Assembly: GCF_014193695.1 (NCBI RefSeq)
Contig: NZ_JACHZR010000001.1
Span: forward strand, 1,816,494 to 1,880,493
Length of the DNA: 64,000 nucleotides
Direction: 5' to 3'
DNA from: Rhizobium sp. BK316
GTDB lineage: Bacteria; Pseudomonadota; Alphaproteobacteria; Rhizobiales; Rhizobiaceae
Under the pieces are notes generated by a model, which saw only the letters and a program-made list of their open reading frames with translations, was not told where the DNA came from and searched no databases. Numbering within the stretch: the first letter of the stretch is position 1; every line of letters begins with the position of its first letter. Made by a program: the position numbers and the translations under genes. Positions 34,550 to 44,225 of the stretch are shown here, piece by piece.

Positions 34550-35698
34550 TCAGCTGGCCGACGGCGACTTCACCGAAGTCATCAGATCGTCGTTCCAGTC
34601 CCCGGTGACCTTGAAGTGGGCAGCCGCACCGAGTTCGAACGCCTCGATGAGGTTGTGGTTGACATAGGCGTAGATGCCCGGCTGCGCGAAGGTGCAGAGT
34701 GCGGCACCCGCCGTGCCGCCCGGGATGAACCAGGTCTCCTGGTCTATGTCAGGCACGTTCGCAAACTTGCCGGTCGCCCAGACATATTCGCCGTGGCCGC
34801 CGATGAGATGCGGTCGTGTGTCGCGGTTGGCCTGCGAATGCACGATGAGCACGGTTTCGCCGACCTTGGCGGTCATCGCATTGTCGCCCGTCAGCGCGCC
34901 GACGGCGCCGTTGAAGACGATATGGGTCGGGGTCAGCGTCTTCATGACGGCAAGCGTGTCTTCATAGGCCTCGCCGGGGCTGTCGTATTTCTTGAACTTG
35001 CCGTTCTCATCGCGCGGGATGTAGAAATCCTGCTCGCCGACGTAGTAGATCTTGTCGTAGACGAGGGGCTTTCCGTGGCCATCGGTGAGTCCTTCGCGCG
35101 GAAGAACCATGATTGCGCCGTTCATCCCCGACGTGACGTGCCAGGGTACCATGCCGGGAGGTGCGCAGTGATAGACGAAGACGCCTGCCTTCGTCGCCTT
35201 GAAGCGCAGGACGGTGCTTTCGCCGGGGCCGACGACCGTCAATGCACCGCCGCCAAGCCCGCCCGTTGCGGCGTGGAAGTCGATATTGTGCTGCATCGTG
35301 TTCGTTTCAGGATTGACCAGCGTCAGTTCCACATAATCGTCCTGGTGAACGACCATCAGCGGGCCGGGTACCGAACCGTCGAACGTCATCGCGTTCACCT
35401 CGGTCCCATCCTTATCGAGCACCATTCTCTTTTCCTGGATGGTCAGCGTGAATTCCTTGATCTTCGGGCCACCCTCGGCTTTCTGGCTGTGTGGATGGAC
35501 GAAGGGCGGCTTGACCAGTTCGATCTTCTCGCGCCGAAGCTTGGTGAAGTCGGCTGTCGGCGCCTTCCTGGGCGCGTTCACCGCCACCACCTCGTCGGCA
35601 TGGGCAGCGTTATTTGCGATGATAATGGGGGTCAGCGCTCCTGCGACAGCAGCGCCCGTAAGCATCGTGCGACGGGTCATTTGCAGAGTATTCGTCAT
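34550..35698 (-). CDS. nirK: Copper nitrite reductase NirK
   Basis: 382 residues from ATG 35698 (AGGAGAT upstream). A Tat signal ([13 protein letters not shown]) sends the folded enzyme to the periplasm. Two cupredoxin domains carry type 1 copper ligands ([16 protein letters not shown] with Cys, His, Met) and type 2 ligands (QHNIDFH, HC of the same motif and [11 protein letters not shown]), plus the catalytic Asp in NIDFH and HLIGGHG. It reduces nitrite to NO with electrons from pseudoazurin, whose gene is at 48751. Three TTG-N8-CAA sites lie before it. Confidence 0.97.
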   Translation of the reverse strand: MTNTLQMTRRTMLTGAAVAGALTPIIIANNAAHADEVVAVNAPRKAPTADFTKLRREKIELVKPPFVHPHSQKAEGGPKIKEFTLTIQEKRMVLDKDGTEVNAMTFDGSVPGPLMVVHQDDYVELTLVNPETNTMQHNIDFHAATGGLGGGALTVVGPGESTVLRFKATKAGVFVYHCAPPGMVPWHVTSGMNGAIMVLPREGLTDGHGKPLVYDKIYYVGEQDFYIPRDENGKFKKYDSPGEAYEDTLAVMKTLTPTHIVFNGAVGALTGDNAMTAKVGETVLIVHSQANRDTRPHLIGGHGEYVWATGKFANVPDIDQETWFIPGGTAGAALCTFAQPGIYAYVNHNLIEAFELGAAAHFKVTGDWNDDLMTSVKSPSAS

Positions 35699-35776
35699 TT
35701 CTAATCTCCTGTAGTCGAAGCGCGAGCGTGAGCCGCCCGGTCGAGAAGGAAAGTAGTAGAAACCCCGCTGGACTGT

Positions 35777-35844
35777 TTGATTTGGAGCAAACTGACTATT
35801 TGTGTCAGCGCAAAGTTCTGCCCCCGCTCTTTGCGTAATCTCAA
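35777..35844. promoter_or_regulatory. Three NnrR/FNR-type boxes between nirK and nnrS
   Basis: TTGATTTGGAGCAA (35777-35790), TTGTGTCAGCGCAA (35800-35813) and TTGCGTAATCTCAA (35831-35844). The first has TACTAC about 30 bp from its centre towards nirK; the third has CATTGC at 35867-35872 towards nnrS. The middle one may be shared. Confidence 0.65.
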
Positions 35845-35898
35845 CGACTACCTCGACAATCTCCAGCATTGCTGTGTCGTCAATTTGGAGACACGGAA

Positions 35899-37116
35899 AT
35901 GAAAAACACTTCGGATGCCAGGCGAGATTTTCCGCGCGGCATGTCGCGAACCGGACCTGTCCTCTTCTCCTATGGCTTCCGGCCATTCTTTCTGGCATCG
36001 GCGCTCTGGGCCATCGCAAGCCTCGACCTGTGGGTGGCCTATCTGAGCTTCGGCATCCCTGTCGCATCGGACTACGGGACACTGTACTGGCATGCGCATG
36101 AGATGCTGTTCGGTTTCGCACCGGCGGTGCTGGCCGGCTTCTTGCTGACGGCGATCCCGAACTGGACCGGCCGCCTGCCGATCGCCGGCAGGCCGCTGGC
36201 AATCCTGTTTGCGATCTGGTGTGCCGGCCGCATCGCCATGCTGCTCAGCGGCTCGATCGGGATTGTCCTTGCGAGCGCCGTCGATAGCCTGTTCCTGCCT
36301 GTCATGCTCGTTATCTGCGCGCGTGAGGTCGTGGCTGGCAGGAAATGGAAGGATTTAAAAGTCATCGCGGGGCTCTTTATCCTTTCGCTCGCAAACCTGG
36401 TCTTTCACATCCAGGTCATCGAGGTAGCAGGCCCGGAACTCGCGATCCGTCTCGGAATCGGTGCCTACGTGCTGCTCGTGACGATCGTCGGAGGTCGGAT
36501 TCTGCCGAGCTTCACCCGCAACTGGATCAATCAGTTCGGCCGTACGGACTTTCCGGTGCCATATAACAGCTTCGATGCGGCCACCATCATCGTCGGTGCG
36601 GTCGCGCTTGTCCTGTGGGCGAGCGTTCCGGATTCCACGGCAACCTGCGGGACGGCGGGCGTCGCTGCGATCCTGAACACGATCAGGCTGGTCCGCTGGC
36701 GCGGCTGGACCACCTGGCCGGAGCCCATTCTGTTCGTCCTGCATGCGACCTTCATATTCGTGCCTTTCGGTTTTGCCGCCATCGCACTTCAAGCATCCGG
36801 ATGGCTGCCCGAAGTGGGTGTGTTGCATATATTCGCGATAGGCACGATTTCGATGATGATGCTCGCAGTGATGACGCGGGCAACACGCGGCCATACCGGG
36901 CGGAAACTGAAATCGAGCCGGATGACCAATATTTCCTACCTCCTGCTTGGCTGCGTTGCACTCGTCCGGCCGCTTGCCGAACTCGTTCCTGCGCTGAGCA
37001 CCGGGATCCTTGCCGTGGCAGCGATCGGCTGGACGGCGGCTTTCGGATTGTTCGTGGTGGAACATGCGCCGCTCCTATGGTCGGGACGCAAGCCTCTGAC
37101 GATGAAGGGAGGGTGA
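35899..37116 (+). CDS. nnrS: NnrS, heme/copper membrane protein of NO metabolism
   Basis: 405 residues from ATG 35899, with about 12 membrane helices. Typical NnrS segments: [23 protein letters not shown] (conserved His), [25 protein letters not shown] and [11 protein letters not shown]. NnrS relieves NO stress on iron metabolism and is found in denitrifiers. Divergent from nirK across three boxes. Confidence 0.92.
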   Translation: MKNTSDARRDFPRGMSRTGPVLFSYGFRPFFLASALWAIASLDLWVAYLSFGIPVASDYGTLYWHAHEMLFGFAPAVLAGFLLTAIPNWTGRLPIAGRPLAILFAIWCAGRIAMLLSGSIGIVLASAVDSLFLPVMLVICAREVVAGRKWKDLKVIAGLFILSLANLVFHIQVIEVAGPELAIRLGIGAYVLLVTIVGGRILPSFTRNWINQFGRTDFPVPYNSFDAATIIVGAVALVLWASVPDSTATCGTAGVAAILNTIRLVRWRGWTTWPEPILFVLHATFIFVPFGFAAIALQASGWLPEVGVLHIFAIGTISMMMLAVMTRATRGHTGRKLKSSRMTNISYLLLGCVALVRPLAELVPALSTGILAVAAIGWTAAFGLFVVEHAPLLWSGRKPLTMKGG

Positions 37117-37361
37117 TTATGCCCGAAGCGCTCAAGCTGGCAGCCTGAAGGCGAGAGCCCTTTGGCTGTGTGACCACCCGTCACGTGCCCCACCGACACT
37201 GAGAGCGGGACCGATCATCCTGTGCACATGAGAAAATGTCAGCCATCCCCAAATGGTCGCGTGCGCCTATAAAGCGCCCGCGCCAAGGCTATGGCGCGAG
37301 CGACTGAATGAGGGATGGCGGCCAGCAGGCCGACAGTTTTGCTATGGAGCTGCGCGGACCG
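37117..37361. other. Intergenic with a GC hairpin
   Basis: Between convergent nnrS and the CBS gene. A hairpin CGCGCC-N8-GGCGCG (37279-37298) has no T-tract but may be a shared terminator. No gene seen. Confidence 0.4.
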
Positions 37362-37799
37362 TCAGTGGGCTGTCTGCGAATGAGCGCCGCCGCGTTGTGA
37401 GATGCCACCCAGCGCCTTGCCTGTTTCCTTGGCACTGCCTTTCATGGCGAGATCGCCAAGCGAGATGATGCCGATGAGCCGCTTTTTTCGGTTCAGCACC
37501 GGCAAGCGCCGGACTCGAAGATCGCCCATGTTATGAAGAACGTCTTCCACGTCTTCGTCCTCGAAGCAGTATTTGACATCGGTACTCATCACGTCCCGTA
37601 CCTTCGTCTTCGGGCCTCTTCCCTCTGCCACGCCACGGATGGCGATGTCACGATCGGTGATCATACCGACCAACCGGTCATTCTCACCCACCGGCAGAAC
37701 CCCTGTGTCGAGACGCCCCATCATTAAGGCGACATCCTGCAATGTATGCTCCGGATCGGTGATCTGGACGTCTGTCGTCATGCAATCGCTGATTTTCAT
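37362..37799 (-). CDS. Two-CBS-domain protein
   Basis: 145 residues from ATG 37799 (GGGAGG upstream). Two CBS motifs: DCMTTDVQITDPEHTLQDVA...MITDRDIAIRG and DVMSTDVKYCFEDEDVEDVLHNM...GIISLGDLA. CBS pairs bind adenine nucleotides; stand-alone ones in rhizobia occur in microaerobic gene sets. Its partner is unknown. No perfect box lies upstream (see rejected items). Confidence 0.85.
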   Translation of the reverse strand: MKISDCMTTDVQITDPEHTLQDVALMMGRLDTGVLPVGENDRLVGMITDRDIAIRGVAEGRGPKTKVRDVMSTDVKYCFEDEDVEDVLHNMGDLRVRRLPVLNRKKRLIGIISLGDLAMKGSAKETGKALGGISQRGGAHSQTAH

Positions 37800-38093
37800 G
37801 ATAACCTCCCTCGCACTGCCCACGCCGAGTGGCTTGGGCTAACAACAATCAACGCGCATCGGTCGGAAACGTTCCGGACACGAGCCCAGTGGATGACCGT
37901 CGTGGAAAGCTCGCTTCGCGACTATGGTGGAATATCAAACCGGCCATTTGCCGGGGCAGGGCAAGTCGGTTCGGGAGCGGGTCGATCATCTTCGATGATG
38001 TCGGGCGCGCATCGTTCTTCCGCGAGCCGATTGCAGCATCTCCTCGGGGCGCCTCGATGCAGGGAGGACCGACTGACCGCCCTTGGCAAAGGG

Positions 38094-38399
38094 TCACGTC
38101 TTCGGCAGGCCGAAGAGCGATACCATGTCCGGCGACCAGGCCGGCTCGTAGACGAGGTCGACAACGGCCTGTCTTACGCCGGCAATATCCTCAACACGCT
38201 GACGTGCGGCGTCGGCAATATAGCCGGAGGCCGGACAGAAACGGGTTGTCGTCGTCATCTTGATCTTCACGACAGCAGGCTCGGTGACATTGATTTCGTA
38301 GACCAAACCGAGGTCGACGATACTCGTTCCCATCTCGGGGTCTTCTATTTCGCGCAACGCATTGCGAACGTCCTGTTCCGTGACCTCAGACGCCGGCAT
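38094..38399 (-). CDS. MIP18/DUF59 iron-sulfur assembly-like protein (SufT type)
   Basis: 101 residues: DVRNALREIEDPEMGTSIVDLGLVY is the DUF59 start and TTRFCPASGYI holds the conserved Cys thought to carry an Fe-S cluster or zinc. It overlaps the end of the DUF2249 gene before it and is last in a four-gene operon. Confidence 0.8.
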   Translation of the reverse strand: MPASEVTEQDVRNALREIEDPEMGTSIVDLGLVYEINVTEPAVVKIKMTTTTRFCPASGYIADAARQRVEDIAGVRQAVVDLVYEPAWSPDMVSLFGLPKT

Positions 38400-38913
38400 C
38401 GTTCTGGCCTCCCGTGGTTGTCCTGATCATGATCCGATAGGTCTTGCCGGACGAATCGAAATTGCCGATCCATTCGTGGCCCCGTGCCTTCAATTCGTTG
38501 AACAGGAAGACGGGTTCCCGGTTGAGAAGGGCAAACAGAACCTCGCCGTCCTCCATCGTCTCCAGCCGGGACAGAATGCGCTCCATCGGCTCGGGTGGCG
38601 CAAGGTCGGTCAGGTCGAGGTTCCAGACCGGCTCGGGCCAGACCGCCTCGGTCACCGCGACTGCCGGTTCAGATTGCTGGATGGACTTGTTCGGGATGAA
38701 ATCGATTTCCCAATCATCATCGGCCAGACGCTTTGTGACATGTGAATAGCCGCGCTTTTCGAGCTGGCGGATCAAGGGGACGGGCTCGAATATTGCACGC
38801 AGTTTCAGACCTTCATCGGGATCGAGACCGGCGAATGCGTCCATGATGAGCTGGAACGGCATGCCGCCGTCACGCAGGATCTGTCGGACGTCGAGTTCAC
38901 GGAACTGAACCAT
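38386..38913 (-). CDS. Double DUF2249 protein
   Basis: 175 residues with two DUF2249 copies (LDVRQILRDGGMPFQLIMDAFAGLDPDEGLKL; then LDLTDLAPPEPMERILSRLETMEDGEVL). DUF2249 proteins occur in NO/denitrification clusters and resemble TusA-like folds. Ends 14 bp inside the DUF59 gene; begins 17 bp inside the end of the membrane-protein gene. Function unknown. Confidence 0.8.
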   Translation of the reverse strand: MVQFRELDVRQILRDGGMPFQLIMDAFAGLDPDEGLKLRAIFEPVPLIRQLEKRGYSHVTKRLADDDWEIDFIPNKSIQQSEPAVAVTEAVWPEPVWNLDLTDLAPPEPMERILSRLETMEDGEVLFALLNREPVFLFNELKARGHEWIGNFDSSGKTYRIMIRTTTGGQNDAGV

Positions 38914-40270
38914 TGGCGTTACCTCTGTGGTTTGCGGCGACGAATAGCGCCGGCTTGTGAAATGGTGCGGTCTTGATCTGGGGTTCTACGTTCGCGAGCG
39001 TGCGGGCGAGCACCAGCTCGACGATAAGAGCAACGGTCGATGCGGTTTGAAGGACCGCGAACACGCGAAAACCCATGTCGGATCCAAGGCAGAGTGTGGT
39101 CGCAGCGCCGACGACCGAAAAGTAGAAGAGGCCAAGCCAGAGGCCGGCCCGGCGTCCGTTGATGAGTTCGCCGAGCTTGGGCGTCGGCTTGCGGCCAAGA
39201 AGCGGGCCGAAGGCCTCGATCCAGGTGAGAAATGGAACGATTTTCAGGAGTTGGGCGAGACCGAAGCCGGTGAGCCAGCCGAACACGAAGAGATAGACGA
39301 TCGCCGACAGGTTACGCGTCTCGGCATGCAGGAACAGGGACAACGCAAGAAGGGAGACGGAGAGGCCGAGCATCGCGAAGGCCGGCAATGATCCCAACGT
39401 ATTCAGCTCGAGCGCCGGACGGCGCCTGGCGCGATATGTTCTGTAAATTTCGAAGAGATAGGTGGCTACGATCAGCCCAAACAGCACCGCGGCCGACAGG
39501 AAAACGGCGTGCGCAAAATCGGGTTCGACGACGGCGGCGATCGCTGCCACCGACAGGAGCAGAACCGCCAGCGTGCTCGACCGGCGAACGAACTGGACCT
39601 TGCGCATATCGTCGGACAGCAGGAACATCGGAAGCAACTTGTAGCTGACGCCGATCGCCGCAAGGGTCATCCATCCGCCGAGGCCGAAACTCGCATGGTA
39701 AGCCACCGCATCCATGCCATAGGCAACGATTGCCGGTGCTTCCATCTGACCGGAGATCGTCAGCGCGAAAAGGGCGCCGAAGGCCGTTGTGACGAGTAGG
39801 CATCCGATACCAACGAGGACGATAAGGGAGGCGGCATGCACGCGTCTTCCCCGCCAGAGTAAGGCAGACAAGGATAGCGAAACAGCAGCGATGGAGGTTG
39901 AAATCGCGGCGGACGCTGCAATCATCACCGAACCGGCCGCGGAGGAACCGAGGCCGATCAGATGAAATCCCAGCATGAGAAGTGCCGGACCGACGACCAT
40001 GCCGGCGAAAACTATCGGATCGAAGCGGCTGGCGGGTCTGTCATTACCTGTCAGGACCGGCGCGAACTGAAGCAACGAGCCGATCATGAGAAGCAGAAGC
40101 CATCCGAGCGTCACGGCGTGCACGATGGCAAGCGCTCCAGGCTCGGCGATACCAAGGGAAGGGGTCCAAACGCCGGCTGCAAGCAGGCACTCCGCCAGCA
40201 GCAGGTAAGACAGCGCCGCGCCGAAATACGACATCGTCCACCGCGACAGGGTCGTGCCCACTGGCATCAT
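38897..40270 (-). CDS. 12-helix membrane protein of a denitrification-type operon
   Basis: 457 residues with about 12 predicted helices. Conserved-looking His residues fall in helices (IVHAVTLGWLLLLMIGSLLQF, AYHASFGLGGWMTL), recalling NnrS or heme-copper subunit I folds, and the C-terminal half has FGWLTGFGLAQLLKIVPFLTW. It is flanked by DUF2249 genes, so it may work with them on a heme or NO-linked task. Identity is by topology and context only. Confidence 0.6.
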   Translation of the reverse strand: MMPVGTTLSRWTMSYFGAALSYLLLAECLLAAGVWTPSLGIAEPGALAIVHAVTLGWLLLLMIGSLLQFAPVLTGNDRPASRFDPIVFAGMVVGPALLMLGFHLIGLGSSAAGSVMIAASAAISTSIAAVSLSLSALLWRGRRVHAASLIVLVGIGCLLVTTAFGALFALTISGQMEAPAIVAYGMDAVAYHASFGLGGWMTLAAIGVSYKLLPMFLLSDDMRKVQFVRRSSTLAVLLLSVAAIAAVVEPDFAHAVFLSAAVLFGLIVATYLFEIYRTYRARRRPALELNTLGSLPAFAMLGLSVSLLALSLFLHAETRNLSAIVYLFVFGWLTGFGLAQLLKIVPFLTWIEAFGPLLGRKPTPKLGELINGRRAGLWLGLFYFSVVGAATTLCLGSDMGFRVFAVLQTASTVALIVELVLARTLANVEPQIKTAPFHKPALFVAANHRGNANGSVP

Positions 40271-40285
40271 GGCACGTCCCCGGCG

Positions 40286-40570
40286 CTAGTGGCTGCCGCA
40301 GCAGCAGTCGCAACCCGCATCGAGGCGGATGATCTCCACGCGCCAGACGTCCGGTCCCTGTTCCAGATATTCCCAGGAGAATTTTCCGGGCAGGGCGGTG
40401 TCGAGCTGGTACTGCAGGGGGCGGGGCTCGTGATCGCTGGTGATATGGAGGCTCTGGCCCGGCGTCAGCGAGTGCAGCGTGCCGAAGATCCGGGGATGGC
40501 GCTCGACGGGTGGCAGGATCCGCACGTCGATATGCGCAATCGCGGTCTGTGTGGCTGGCGCGTCTGTCAT
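40286..40570 (-). CDS. DUF2249 protein with Cys-rich tail
   Basis: 94 residues from ATG 40570 (AGAAGGA upstream). One DUF2249 domain (IDVRILPPVERHPRIFGTLHSLTPGQSLHI) followed by a tail ending DAGCDCCCGSH, a likely metal site. First gene of the operon running to 38094, with a TTGACAGCGAGCAA box 96 bp upstream. Confidence 0.82.
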   Translation of the reverse strand: MTDAPATQTAIAHIDVRILPPVERHPRIFGTLHSLTPGQSLHITSDHEPRPLQYQLDTALPGKFSWEYLEQGPDVWRVEIIRLDAGCDCCCGSH

Positions 40571-40665
40571 TATGGCTGTTTCCTTCTGCCGCGGGATGAC
40601 TGATGACCGGACCGCGACGCATCCTGTGTCAGGGCGGAAGATAGCTGGGCGCAGACCGGCCAACT

Positions 40666-40679
40666 TTGACAGCGAGCAA
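40666..40679 (-). promoter_or_regulatory. NnrR/FNR-type box of the DUF2249 operon
   Basis: TTGACAGCGAGCAA on the plus strand; CTATCT on the minus strand is about 30 bp from its centre, giving a 60-base leader before 40570. Confidence 0.6.
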
Positions 40680-40757
40680 ACAGTCGGGCGATTGTCGGTT
40701 GTCCTAGGCGCTGGCCACCGCCCGGCTTGCTGTTTGTCAGCGTCACGCGGGTCATTA

Positions 40758-40771
40758 TTGATCCAGGACAA
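40758..40771 (+). promoter_or_regulatory. FNR/FixK-type box of hemN
   Basis: TTGATCCAGGACAA. CATATG at 40793-40798 is 31 bp from its centre, predicting a start about 25 bases before the hemN ATG at 40831. Confidence 0.6.
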
Positions 40772-40830
40772 GGAAGCCTGCCCCTTCGTCGGCATATGCA
40801 CATCATGACACTCTCATGAAGGAAGCCGAA

Positions 40831-42183
40831 ATGTCCGATACTCTGGTCGCCAAATATGGCGAGGCCCGCCTGCCACGTTACACCAGCTATCCGACCGCAC
40901 CTGCGTTTTCGCCGGTCGTCGGGCCGGAGCAATATGCGCACGGTCTTTCCGACGTCGCAGCCGCCGGACCCGTCTCCGTCTACCTGCATGTTCCCTTCTG
41001 TCGTTCCATGTGCTGGTATTGCGGCTGTCACACGACGATCACGCGTCAGGACGCGCCTGTTCTCGAATATCTCGACGTCTTGAGCCAGGAGATCGAACTC
41101 GTATCGCAAGCAGCCCGAAACGAGGTTCCGGTCAAGAATGTTCATTTCGGTGGCGGCACGCCGACAATCATGAAGCCGGACGAATTTTCGAGCCTGATGA
41201 ACAAGCTCAAGAGTGCGTTCCAGTTTACGAGCGACTGCAGCGTTGCGGTGGAGATCGATCCGCGGACGCTATCGGGCGCAATGATTGCCGCTCTCGGCGA
41301 GAACGGCGTCGACCGCGCAAGTCTCGGCGTCCAGAGCTTCGACCCGGTGGTTCAAAAAGCGATCAACCGGATACAGAGCTTCGAGCAGACTCAGGCCGCC
41401 GTGATGGGGCTGCGAGCCTATGGTGTGACGAGCATCAATTTCGATCTTATCTACGGACTTCCATATCAGACCATTCAATCCTGTATCGAAACGGTCAGGA
41501 CGGCTGTCGAGCTGCGACCGGAGCGTTTCGCCGTTTTCGGCTATGCCCATGTGCCGGCATTCAAGAAGCACCAGCGGCTGATCGATGAAGCCGCACTGCC
41601 CGATGCCACCCAACGCAACGAGCAGGCCGAGGCGATTGCCGAGGAGCTGGAGAGCGCCGGATATGTGCGTGTCGGCCTCGACCACTTCGCATTGCCCGAC
41701 GATCAGCTCGCCATTGCCTCGCGCTCGGGTACCCTGCGGCGGAACTTCCAGGGCTACACGACGGACGAATGCGAAACCCTGATCGGCCTCGGCGCCTCGG
41801 CAATCGGACGGCTGCCTGATGGCTACGTTCAGAACCATGTCGCTCTTGGACGCTATGCCGAGCGGATCGCTTCCGGAATCCTCGCAACGGCCAAGGGGTA
41901 CGGGCTGACCGGTGAGGACAAATTTCGCGCCAGAGTGATCGAGCGTCTGATGTGCGACTTCAAGGTCGATCTCGCAAAGCTCGGCGCGGAAGACGGCTAT
42001 GATGTCGGCTTCCTCATCGAGCGGAACGACCGATTGGACAGTCTCCTGTCGGATGGCGTGGTGACGGTGGAGAATGGCTGCATCACCGTCTCGAAGGAGC
42101 ATCGCTTCATGGTCCGCGCCGTTGCGGCGGCCTTCGATGCCTATTTCGGTTCGTTCGGCCGGACGCACAGCAAGGCGGCATGA
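40831..42183 (+). CDS. hemN: Oxygen-independent coproporphyrinogen III oxidase HemN
   Basis: 450 residues from ATG 40831 (AAGGAAG upstream; an ATG at 40816 is weaker). The radical-SAM triad is visible as VPFCRSMCWYCGC near residue 58, with GGGTPT and the C-terminal HemN domain (YNQNH-like DGYVQNHVALGRY). It makes protoporphyrinogen for heme without O2, needed for the cytochromes made from this window. It ends at a strong two-way terminator shared with norD. Confidence 0.95.
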   Translation: MSDTLVAKYGEARLPRYTSYPTAPAFSPVVGPEQYAHGLSDVAAAGPVSVYLHVPFCRSMCWYCGCHTTITRQDAPVLEYLDVLSQEIELVSQAARNEVPVKNVHFGGGTPTIMKPDEFSSLMNKLKSAFQFTSDCSVAVEIDPRTLSGAMIAALGENGVDRASLGVQSFDPVVQKAINRIQSFEQTQAAVMGLRAYGVTSINFDLIYGLPYQTIQSCIETVRTAVELRPERFAVFGYAHVPAFKKHQRLIDEAALPDATQRNEQAEAIAEELESAGYVRVGLDHFALPDDQLAIASRSGTLRRNFQGYTTDECETLIGLGASAIGRLPDGYVQNHVALGRYAERIASGILATAKGYGLTGEDKFRARVIERLMCDFKVDLAKLGAEDGYDVGFLIERNDRLDSLLSDGVVTVENGCITVSKEHRFMVRAVAAAFDAYFGSFGRTHSKAA

Positions 42184-42260
42184 CCTCCGGTTGACCGTTG
42201 ACACAAGCGGCAGGGGACCAATGGTGATATTCCTGCCGTTTACTCCTCCCCCTATTAGTG

Positions 42261-42298
42261 CGAAAAACCGGGCCGGAAACAATTCCGCCTGGTTTTCG
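42261..42298. terminator. Two-way terminator between hemN and norD
   Basis: A long hairpin (stem CGAAAAACCGGGCCGGAA against TTCCGCCTGGTTTTCG, loop ACAA) with A- and T-rich ends works in both directions, suiting the convergent genes. Confidence 0.8.
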
Positions 42299-42331
42299 AC
42301 GTGCGAAAGGGGGGCTTGGTCTTTCACGCCG

Positions 42332-44218
42332 TTATGCCGTCAAGCTCCTGTAGATGGCCGGCAGCGCACTCGGCAATTTCGAAATGTTCGACACGAGGGC
42401 AAAACCGGATCTGCCGAAGATCGCCGGCAGGTAGTCGCCGGCGCTGCGATCGACCGTCACGGCAAAGACCGCCTGTCCTTTCGTGCGTGCTTCCATGACG
42501 GCCTTGCGGCTGTCTTCAAGGGCGAAACGACCCTCATAGTGATCGACGTCGTTGGGTTTGCCGTCCGTCAGAATAAGCAGCAGCTTCTTTCTTGCGCCGT
42601 CGCTTTCCAATTGGCTGGAGACGTGCCGGATGGCCGCCCCCATGCGCGTGTAGTAACCGGGCTTGAGGCTTGCGATGCGGCTGGCAGTCCTGGCCGAGAA
42701 ACTCTCGTCGAAATCCTTGACGGTATCGACACGAACCCAGTTGCGTCGCCTGGACGTGAAGGTCTTGATGGCAAAGCGGTCGCCGCAAGATTGCAGGCCG
42801 CGGGCAAGGACGTTGAGCGCCTGCATCTCCACATCGAGAACCCGGCGGTTGTCGACCCAGGAGTCGGTCGAAAGGGAGACATCGACAAGGATCGAAGTCG
42901 CAAGCTCGTGGCGGGCAGGGCGCGCGCATCCATAGATCCGGTCGTCCGGCTGGCCGGTGGCGATGAAGTCGATGCGGGAGCGGATAACCGCTTCGAGATC
43001 GATCTGATCCCCGTCCAGTTGCGCCCGCCGCAGCTCACGCTTCGGGCGCAGCATCTCGAACTGACGCCTGACCTTGCGAACGAGAGCCGCGTCGCTGGCG
43101 ATCACCTGGTCCACCCTGTCAGGCGACGAACCAATCACCACGCGGCAATGCTCGGCGAGATACTGGTTTTTCCGGAAATCCCATTCCGGATAGGTGAATT
43201 CCCCGTCTATCATCGTCGGGTCGACGGCCTCAGGCGAGAGGTCCAAGTCGAAGTGAAATCTGGACTTCGGCCGTTCGCGCGTTTCGCTGAGCGTGATTTC
43301 CTCGAGTTCCTCGGCCGCCGACGGATCGTGCTCCTCGCTGTCATCGCTCGGGCGATCGACATTGACCATCTCCGCCATGGCGAGGATCTTTTCGAAGCGG
43401 TTTAAGATGAAGGGGTCGCGCTTGCGGTCGTCAGCGGCGCGTTTGCGTGTTGCCTCATGCGATGGCCGCGCCTGCCGGTCGTCACCCGACTGATCGGATG
43501 GAAGATCATCGCGCTCTGAGGAGTGCATCTCGCTGCGGCCCCTGAAATCCGGCCAGATCGGCAAAGGCAGCATCGGCAGATAACCGGCAGGGGCGGCACG
43601 TATCTTCGGGCGGACGGCGTCGGGAAGGGGATGATGCAAGGGAACGGTGAGCGCCAGCTGGGCGAATTCCTCGATCCACCGTTCGGCTTGAGGAAGCGTC
43701 CCGCGCCTGCGGCAGCCAAGCAGCGCCCGGGTGAGCCGCGCGTAGCGCGCCGCCATTCCAGGAAACCTCTGGATGACCAGGGCGGAATTTTCCCGGCCCG
43801 TTTCGATCCGCCACAGGTCGGCAAGGGCCGGATCGGCAGGGGATGAAACGGACGGTGCGGTCGCCACATAGGCAGCCAGCCAGGAATAAAGATCGCGATT
43901 GAGCGAGCGCTCGTCGAAAAGATCGACGACGGCAGGCAGATGGATTGCCGTGCCATCCCAGCTCGGATGGTCAGATCTTTCTTCGCCGAGGCCGATGACT
44001 TGTCTCAGCCGCAGCCTGTGCATCGAGGTTTTCTGCCTTGCTCTTTGAACCTGCAGTGTAGCGTCTCCGCCGAATGCCCTGAAGCAGACGGCAAGCTGCG
44101 GTCTGAGTTCGGCAAGGTGAACGGCCGCCGCAGGGTGATGCGGCCATGAACTGGTGTCGCCGACCAGTCGATGCCAGGCGCGCCCCACCGTCTCTTCGAG
44201 TTCCAGAAATTCCAGCAT
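42332..44218 (-). CDS. norD: NorD, VWA-domain NO-reductase activation protein
   Basis: 628 residues. The C-terminal von Willebrand A domain holds a MIDAS motif (DVSLSTDSW), the second site in LLILTDGKPND and a Thr/Gly loop; the N-terminal half is helical. NorD and the AAA+ protein NorQ together mature the nitric oxide reductase. It is last in norC-norB-norQ-norD. Confidence 0.95.
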   Translation of the reverse strand: MLEFLELEETVGRAWHRLVGDTSSWPHHPAAAVHLAELRPQLAVCFRAFGGDATLQVQRARQKTSMHRLRLRQVIGLGEERSDHPSWDGTAIHLPAVVDLFDERSLNRDLYSWLAAYVATAPSVSSPADPALADLWRIETGRENSALVIQRFPGMAARYARLTRALLGCRRRGTLPQAERWIEEFAQLALTVPLHHPLPDAVRPKIRAAPAGYLPMLPLPIWPDFRGRSEMHSSERDDLPSDQSGDDRQARPSHEATRKRAADDRKRDPFILNRFEKILAMAEMVNVDRPSDDSEEHDPSAAEELEEITLSETRERPKSRFHFDLDLSPEAVDPTMIDGEFTYPEWDFRKNQYLAEHCRVVIGSSPDRVDQVIASDAALVRKVRRQFEMLRPKRELRRAQLDGDQIDLEAVIRSRIDFIATGQPDDRIYGCARPARHELATSILVDVSLSTDSWVDNRRVLDVEMQALNVLARGLQSCGDRFAIKTFTSRRRNWVRVDTVKDFDESFSARTASRIASLKPGYYTRMGAAIRHVSSQLESDGARKKLLLILTDGKPNDVDHYEGRFALEDSRKAVMEARTKGQAVFAVTVDRSAGDYLPAIFGRSGFALVSNISKLPSALPAIYRSLTA

Positions 44219-44225
44219 GCTTCAC

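Noticed and set aside
35699..36202. Extension of the nirK frame to 36202
   Set aside because: It would run through the promoter boxes and nnrS; the Tat signal starts at 35698.
37839..37852. CTAACAACAATCAA as an FNR box for the CBS gene
   Set aside because: Only one half-site (TTGAT on the minus strand) fits; the other half GTTAG lacks the CAA core.
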